Below, one piece after another: positions 23,710 to 28,815 of a stretch of 28,815 bases of DNA. The stretch comes from Haplosporangium gracile (Eukaryota > Mortierellomycota > Mortierellomycetes > Mortierellales > Mortierellaceae), in NCBI GenBank assembly GCA_015499985.1, contig JAAAUF010000534.1, forward strand, positions 1 through 28,815, in the 5' to 3' direction. Each line of letters begins with the position of its first letter. Position 1 is the first letter of the stretch. A program made the translations under genes and the position numbers. Under the pieces are notes generated by a model that saw only the letters and a program-made list of their open reading frames with translations, did not search any database and was not told the origin of the DNA.

Positions 23710-24684
23710 CTATCCATTTTATAGTTGAAAGAATTTGCAAGGCATTAGCACGCAGACAATACTACGAATCAAGCGGTCGGGAGAGCAGCTGGGTGCAGAC
23801 AGAGAGAGAGAGAGAGAAAGAGTTCTTTGACGGAAGGAAAAGAGGATATGCGATTTATGCTACTCCTTGCCTGTTGCCATCCTTGCTTGTGAAGATAAAA
23901 AAAGGCAATAAAAAGGGTTGTGAAGAGGGGAGGATTGTTCGGGATTAGATTAAAGATGCTACCATGCGACGAAATGAGATGAATGAATGAATGTAGGGTG
24001 CGGAAGAAACGAAGCGAGCGGTGAGAAAGGACTGGGAGGAAAGAAAAGGAAAGAAAGGAAAAGGGGCAGGTGGGTGGTCAGTCAGTCAGATGTCAGGGGT
24101 GTATGCAACTTAGGGGCACACGAACCACGCGCCAAAAACATCACACAAACTCAGTCATGTTCGCACAAGAAGAAAAAAATAAATAAGCAGTGGCGTGTGC
24201 GTGCATGTCTCTGCCCGCAGCCACCTGTAATCTTTTCTCTCTGCGGCCTTTCGGTTTGTGTTTCCAGGATGCCCCGACAAGATCGTCTCCGTAGCTCACA
24301 CTAACATGACAAACATCTGATCTTTATCTTTTTTTCTAATTCGTTTATTTCGTTGTAGTGAGATGGTCGTTTCTGGTCGTGGTCGTGATCGTGGCGGTCA
24401 TAACTGTAGTTCATGTAATCGTGGGAGGGGCATGGTGAGTGAGTGGAAGGGGAAGGGTATTATGTACAAAAAGAGCTCCTCCATTTCTGTATGTCGTTTG
24501 AGAAGTCCAATAGGATGTAGGTTGCGGTGGGGTGGCTGCAAAAAGAAAGGCTGTTCGTTCAGGTTGAAGATATCTCGGATCGTGGATTTGCTGTCATAGC
24601 ATGTAGTCGTATTCGGCAGAAGACAAGTCGGGTGGCGTTGCGTTTGCGTTATGGCGGTCCTCATAGTATGATAAAAGGCGTCCT
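23710..24684 (-). promoter_or_regulatory. Upstream region of PA14 gene and 3' UTR of phosphatase gene
   Basis: The missing first exon of the PA14-domain gene should lie here. One possibility is an ATG at 23965 directly followed by GTAGCA, but this is weak. A short GA repeat (about 23800-23818) is present. Poly-purine stretches lie around 24000-24065. I see no independent gene. Confidence 0.4.
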
Positions 24685-27600
24685 TTAGCTGAGCTGGTGA
24701 AGCTGAAGACCGCGAGCATGATCGGCTCCCAGGATGTGCTTCTCCATTTCAATCAACTCGGCAACGAAACCAAGATTGGGGCACATGCATGGGCGGTTTG
24801 TAAGTACATGTTGGTAGGCCTTGTTTAGGGGCCACTGGAGATGGGAGATCAAGTAAGCGATCGTTACAGTAACCGATCGAGACTTGCCAGCCTTGCAGTG
24901 AACATAAATGGCAGAATCCTTGGAGGCAGCTATATGTGAGTAAGGGAAAAACAGATGGCCGTATACATTAGAAATGGCAAAATTGTGAAGCGCGTATATT
25001 GAATTTCGGTAATAGAAGCCTGACAATATAACTTACCAATAATATCAACAGCCTGCAATAACCCGGCGGAGACGTCGGCTTCGATACTGTCGTAAACACC
25101 GATCTTGTGGTACTCCATGCCAGGACGATGAGCAACCAGTACATCTTCACACTCGGTAGCCATATTCAAGATGCGTTTGACACCCAGTCGGTCCAGCTCC
25201 TCCACCTGGTCATTGGTGACAATCTCGGGACCCAAGTATAGAAAGCCTGGAAGAATGCATGAGATCTCCTGCTCGTTATCCTGGTTTTCCTCGATGCAGT
25301 CACTGGGGTCCTGATGAGACTGGTAGGAGTAGTCTGAAGCGTATTGGAAAGAATCGCCGTCATAATGCTGGTACTTCTGGTGTCGGCGTTGGTTTTGGTG
25401 GCTGTAGACGTCTTCTCTGTCATTGAACATTTGATTGACCATGGGTCGAGATCCGTACTGGCCAAACTCCTCGTCCTCCTCCTCCAGGATGCTCGCCGAT
25501 GCACAAGACGCGGACGCGTGCAAGGAATTGATGGTCATCAAGGACGAGACGGAGCGCTTGCTGTTGAGATTCAAGCCCAGATTGTTGTTGACGCACGACG
25601 GAAGGAAATGACCTGAACCATTCATAGAGCTTGAGTCGGCAGACCAGCTGGATGTATGGTCCGTTGAGGCAGAGTGAGCAATCTCCATCGAGCAATTACT
25701 GACCATTGACATTGCTGGGGAGAGCGCCGGTGCAGGGATAGTAGGCGGAACGGTCAGCCAAGCGGCCGTCATGGATGGCTGTTGCTGATGAGGATGGGCA
25801 GATGAGGGCGTCTGCGGAATATGAATGGACAATGAGGCGGCTGACTGGGTGGAGATCGCTAATGGCTTAAGGTTGACGGTCTGAGAGCGAGAGAGACCGG
25901 CGGGTCGTTGAAGCGCCTTGGTATTAAGCGAGAATAGGCTCTCCCTCCTTACAGGCGTTTTTTGCTTGGGTACAAACGCCACCGTTGTATCGATAGCCAG
26001 GGAGGGCCTTCTTGAAACCGGTGCAGAGACTGAACCGCCAGGGACTGCCAGGGTCATCTCGACGTCTTGATCGGCCTGAGTGCCAGTGCAAGGCTTCAGA
26101 CAAGGTGAGGATCCGTGTTGAAACCCTCCTGCGCGAACCAAAAACTTTTCACTGGCATCCCAGGCCTGAAAAGCATCGAAGCCGCCCTCGAGAAACCACA
26201 TGCGTGTGCTAACGCCGTCAAAATCACTTTGACTCCCACCGCGCTCCAAGACGTTAAGAAGCGTCCAGGCGGCGGTTGCTGAACGGCCGTGCTCTTCGTC
26301 ACCAGCCTTCATATCCTGGTCCAGGACAATCACATCATAGGGCTCCTCTGATTCGGTCACCGAGCTTTTCCAGCTATCCAAGATCTGATGGTACACGTCC
26401 TTGTCCGAAGGGATCGTGATAAAAGACTCCAACGCAAACGATGTAACAGCGACGCCACGTCGATACCGTCTCATCAAGAGGGTGGGCAGATTGATGTTGA
26501 TAGAGTGGGCGATGGAGATGGGGTAAAAGTCGGGGTGGGGTCTCAGGTCCAAAATGAGGGGTCGCCGTGAACCAGCACGGAGAGACCCTTGTTGGGATTG
26601 GTCCAGAAGATGGGCCAGCTTGGCCGGTGTGAGCCTCGAAGCTGGGAAAGGAATGTAGTCGGATGGCTCGGGGGAGGATATCCTGCTGGCATTGGGCGTG
26701 CACAGGGATGAAGCAAATGATGGTGATGAGGGGGAGGGATATGCTGTTGTCAAGGGAGTCAAAGGAGTCAAGGCGGGCTTGGAGTGAGGGAGGAATGTCT
26801 CTGAATCGGACGGAGGAGAGGTCGAGAGCGGTAAGGAAGGTATTAATGGAGAAGTAGGGGTGGCCATAATGGTTTGTAAAATGGGTGGCGAGAGATGTCG
26901 TAAGGGAGCCATGTCCTGATTGGATGGTAGATTTGCTGTTGCGATGTGAAGGGTATTGATGGTTTTGATATTGACAGGTGTGGCGGATGTGGTGGGTGCG
27001 GTGGAGGTGGAGGTGGAGACAAGAGTCGATAATGAACCTGCATTCGATCCTTGCTGCTGCTTGCGAGAAGACGACGCTTCTTCAATGGTTAACGATAGTG
27101 ATGGTGTTCCTTGATATCCTGACGTTGATGCGGTTGTCTCTGGGATCGTGGCTGGGGTAGAAACAGCGGAGGATGAGGGCCAGAAGGAGAGTAAGGACGA
27201 AGCCGGTGTGAGCTGGGATAGTGATGTGGAGAGTGAATGTGTTGTTGTTGTTGGTAATGGGGTGGTCATTGGCTTTGTCGTCAGAGAGGGAGGGGGAGAG
27301 GGTGTCCTGGAGGGCGATCTTGAAGGCGATATCCTTGTTGCCGACATTGACATTGTATTCCGGCCGTAGTAGTACTTTTGGAGCGAGAATCGCTTAGAGG
27401 GCGATTTGCCTCGGCTGTTGTTGATAGCGGAGGCATTGGTTGTACTGTTTGTGGTAGAAGGGCTGTAATGGTGATGATATTGCGAGGAGCTGTTGTAGAG
27501 ATATGCAGAGGGAGGGGTAAGCATGAAGGTGGTGGAGTTGTAGGGCGAAATGACATCGAGAGCAGAGGGGGCGGTCGTCTTTTTGGCGAGGACGTCCTTG

Positions 27601-27707
27601 ACATGGCTTGAACGGGGCCAAGTCCGTGTTGCTGAGGATGAGCCTTGGCGGATGTGCTTTGGTTGCCTGATTTTTTCGTCGACTAGTGGGAGAGGGAAAG
27701 AGCGCAT
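24685..27707 (-). CDS. MAP kinase phosphatase-like protein: rhodanese + dual-specificity phosphatase
   Basis: Likely dephosphorylates a MAP kinase on Thr and Tyr. There are two exons (27707-25037 and 24929-24685, GTAAGT...ATATAG, phase 1), 971 aa. After about 370 residues of Ser/Thr/Pro low complexity comes a rhodanese-like domain (about 375-520: RPLILDLRPHPDFY ... RMWFLEGGFDAF). It contains a basic cluster LLMRRYRRG at the place where animal MKPs hold the kinase-interaction motif. A second low-complexity linker leads to the DSP domain (about 810-960: FLYLGPEIVTND, Asp in GVYDSIEADVS, P-loop VHCKAGKSRS with Cys902 and Arg908). The start was chosen at MRSFPLPLVDEK because the open frame upstream is Phe/Ser/Leu-rich and looks like UTR. 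Substrate is inferred from architecture. Confidence 0.9.
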
Positions 27708-28324
27708 TGTGAATATAGGTAGTAGGCAAGGAATGGGGTAGTTGAGGGAGAAGGAGGACGCAGAAGCGGGAATAAAAGGAATAAGAATGATGGTAGAGAA
27801 GGAAGAGCAAAGAGCAAGAGGAAGAAAAAGAAGAAGAAGAAAAGGTAAGAAAGAATGGGATCGGCAAGAAAGAGGTTGAGAGGACCAGAAGAAGGATAAT
27901 ATCCAACGAGTGTAGATGCAGTCATAAAAAAGAGTTCCCGCTACTTTTTTTTTTTTTGCTTTGTTTAAAAAAAACATAATCAAAAGCGAATATATAACTA
28001 GCTATTGTTAGCCACCAAACCAACACCCCAAGTCTTGCTGTATGCCTTACAATTGTGTCATGTCATTGACATCAAAGAATAAATGAATTGTGGCTGGTTG
28101 CTTTTTTTTGAGAAAACAAAGGCAGGGCAGAACGAATTACAGTAAAAACAGTTGGGGCTGACTGCTACAGTAGTGAGGATTGCTGTATTTAAATTTAGAC
28201 ACCAAACGAGCGAAAGACTAAACCACAAGGTCGTAAATATAAACATTCGATACGCAAAAATAGAAAAGTGCAAGGAAAGTGAAGGGAAAGGACACAGGAC
28301 ATAGGACACAAATGGAGGCATAAC
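27708..28324 (-). promoter_or_regulatory. Upstream region of MAP kinase phosphatase-like gene
   Basis: This is A/T-rich sequence with a purine-rich block (27780-27850) and poly-A/T runs (27945-27975). An 88-codon Phe/Ser-rich frame (28058-28321) is open on the − strand, but its composition looks like chance or UTR. No known gene is recognised. Confidence 0.35.
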
Positions 28325-28404
28325 CTACACGTACACACACGAGTTCATAATGTCCAAAAACATTTTTATCTCACAGAGAAAACATAAAGAGAGACGGTGC
28401 TTAC

Positions 28405-28479
28405 ATGGTAGATGACGCCGGTCATGATAGCGACAAGGTAAAGGCTGTGCAGTGTTACTGTGGTTATTAACGGTCTTTT
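28405..28479 (-). other. Exon-like segment with strong splice sites, unassigned
   Basis: CACTAG|...CAT|GTAAGC brackets 75 bases that read openly with a hydrophobic end (YLVAIMTGVIYH). The next acceptor (GTGTAG, 28325) would continue in phase 0. It may be a 5' UTR exon of the phosphatase gene or part of a small gene starting at the ATG at 28425. I do not recognise it. Confidence 0.25.
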
Positions 28480-28761
28480 CTAGTGGAAGGCGGCTGTTGC
28501 TGTTGATGAAGAGGTAACAGGTACACTCGGCTGCAGAGGCACTATAAGGCGCGTCTAGTGAGGACGGGGAGGAGGGTCGATCGTCGACTGGACTCTGCTG
28601 CGAGGAAGACCAACAGCAGAGGGCGCTTTGAAGAGACGAGGTCATGTTGGCTGTTGATATGTCGGATTGAGAAAACAGAATGTTCTCCCTGTGCAAGGAA
28701 GTGGGCCGAGAGGGAGAAGGGAAAGGTTGATCGAGAGGAAGAGAAAGCGGGCGTATGGATG

Positions 28762-28764
<3 letters not shown>

Positions 28765-28815
<51 letters not shown>
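28765..28815. repeat. GA dinucleotide microsatellite running off the window
   Basis: Perfect (GA)n of at least 25 units, cut by the window end. Confidence 0.95.

Overview
The window looks like nuclear DNA of an intron-rich early-diverging fungus, probably Mucoromycota/Mortierellomycota type. That placement is inferred. It rests on fungal-type calcineurin A, a yeast Hpt1-like purine phosphoribosyltransferase, a slicer-type Argonaute, many short GT-AG introns and dense simple repeats. I found no prokaryotic, phage or transposon genes. I joined exons by hand, matching splice sites, reading phase and family motifs. Nine spliced genes with 36 introns resulted. About ten of the introns start with GTAC rather than GTAAG.

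Layout, left to right: (1) a + strand gene cut by the left edge, a low-complexity coiled-coil protein of unknown function (1-2686). (2) A convergent − strand Hpt1-like phosphoribosyltransferase with an 11-nt micro-exon (2880-4349). (3) Calcineurin A, − strand, 9 exons, 577 aa, with an unusually long first intron (4656-8592). (4) A hexokinase-family kinase, − strand, 7 exons, with a Ser-His repeat at the N-terminus (9066-11628). (5) A stretch of about 1.2 kb that may hide a small spliced gene (12021-12791). (6) A mitochondrial-type RluA/RPUSD4-like pseudouridine synthase, − strand, 7 exons (12842-14819). (7) A divergent promoter region with a long CT tract and an AACAACAC-type repeat, leading to (8) Argonaute, + strand, 7 exons, 841 aa, complete DEDH tetrad (15336-18605). 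(9) A convergent small hydrophobic promethin/LDAF1-like protein (18876-19639). (10) A large PA14-domain plus coiled-coil protein, − strand, with its 5' end unresolved (20126-about 23709). (11) A MAP-kinase-phosphatase-like protein with an animal-MKP-like rhodanese plus dual-specificity phosphatase layout (24685-27707). (12) A right-hand end with weak exon-like signals and a GA repeat running off the window.

The genes do not form a pathway or cluster. They are ordinary housekeeping, signalling (calcineurin, MKP) and RNA (Argonaute, pseudouridine synthase) genes side by side. I see no clearly new multi-gene system. The best leads are the PA14/coiled-coil protein without a visible signal peptide, the MKP architecture, the Asn-to-Tyr change in the hexokinase phosphate loop with its translated Ser-His repeat, the 11-nt micro-exon, and the possible hidden small gene between the hexokinase and pseudouridine synthase.
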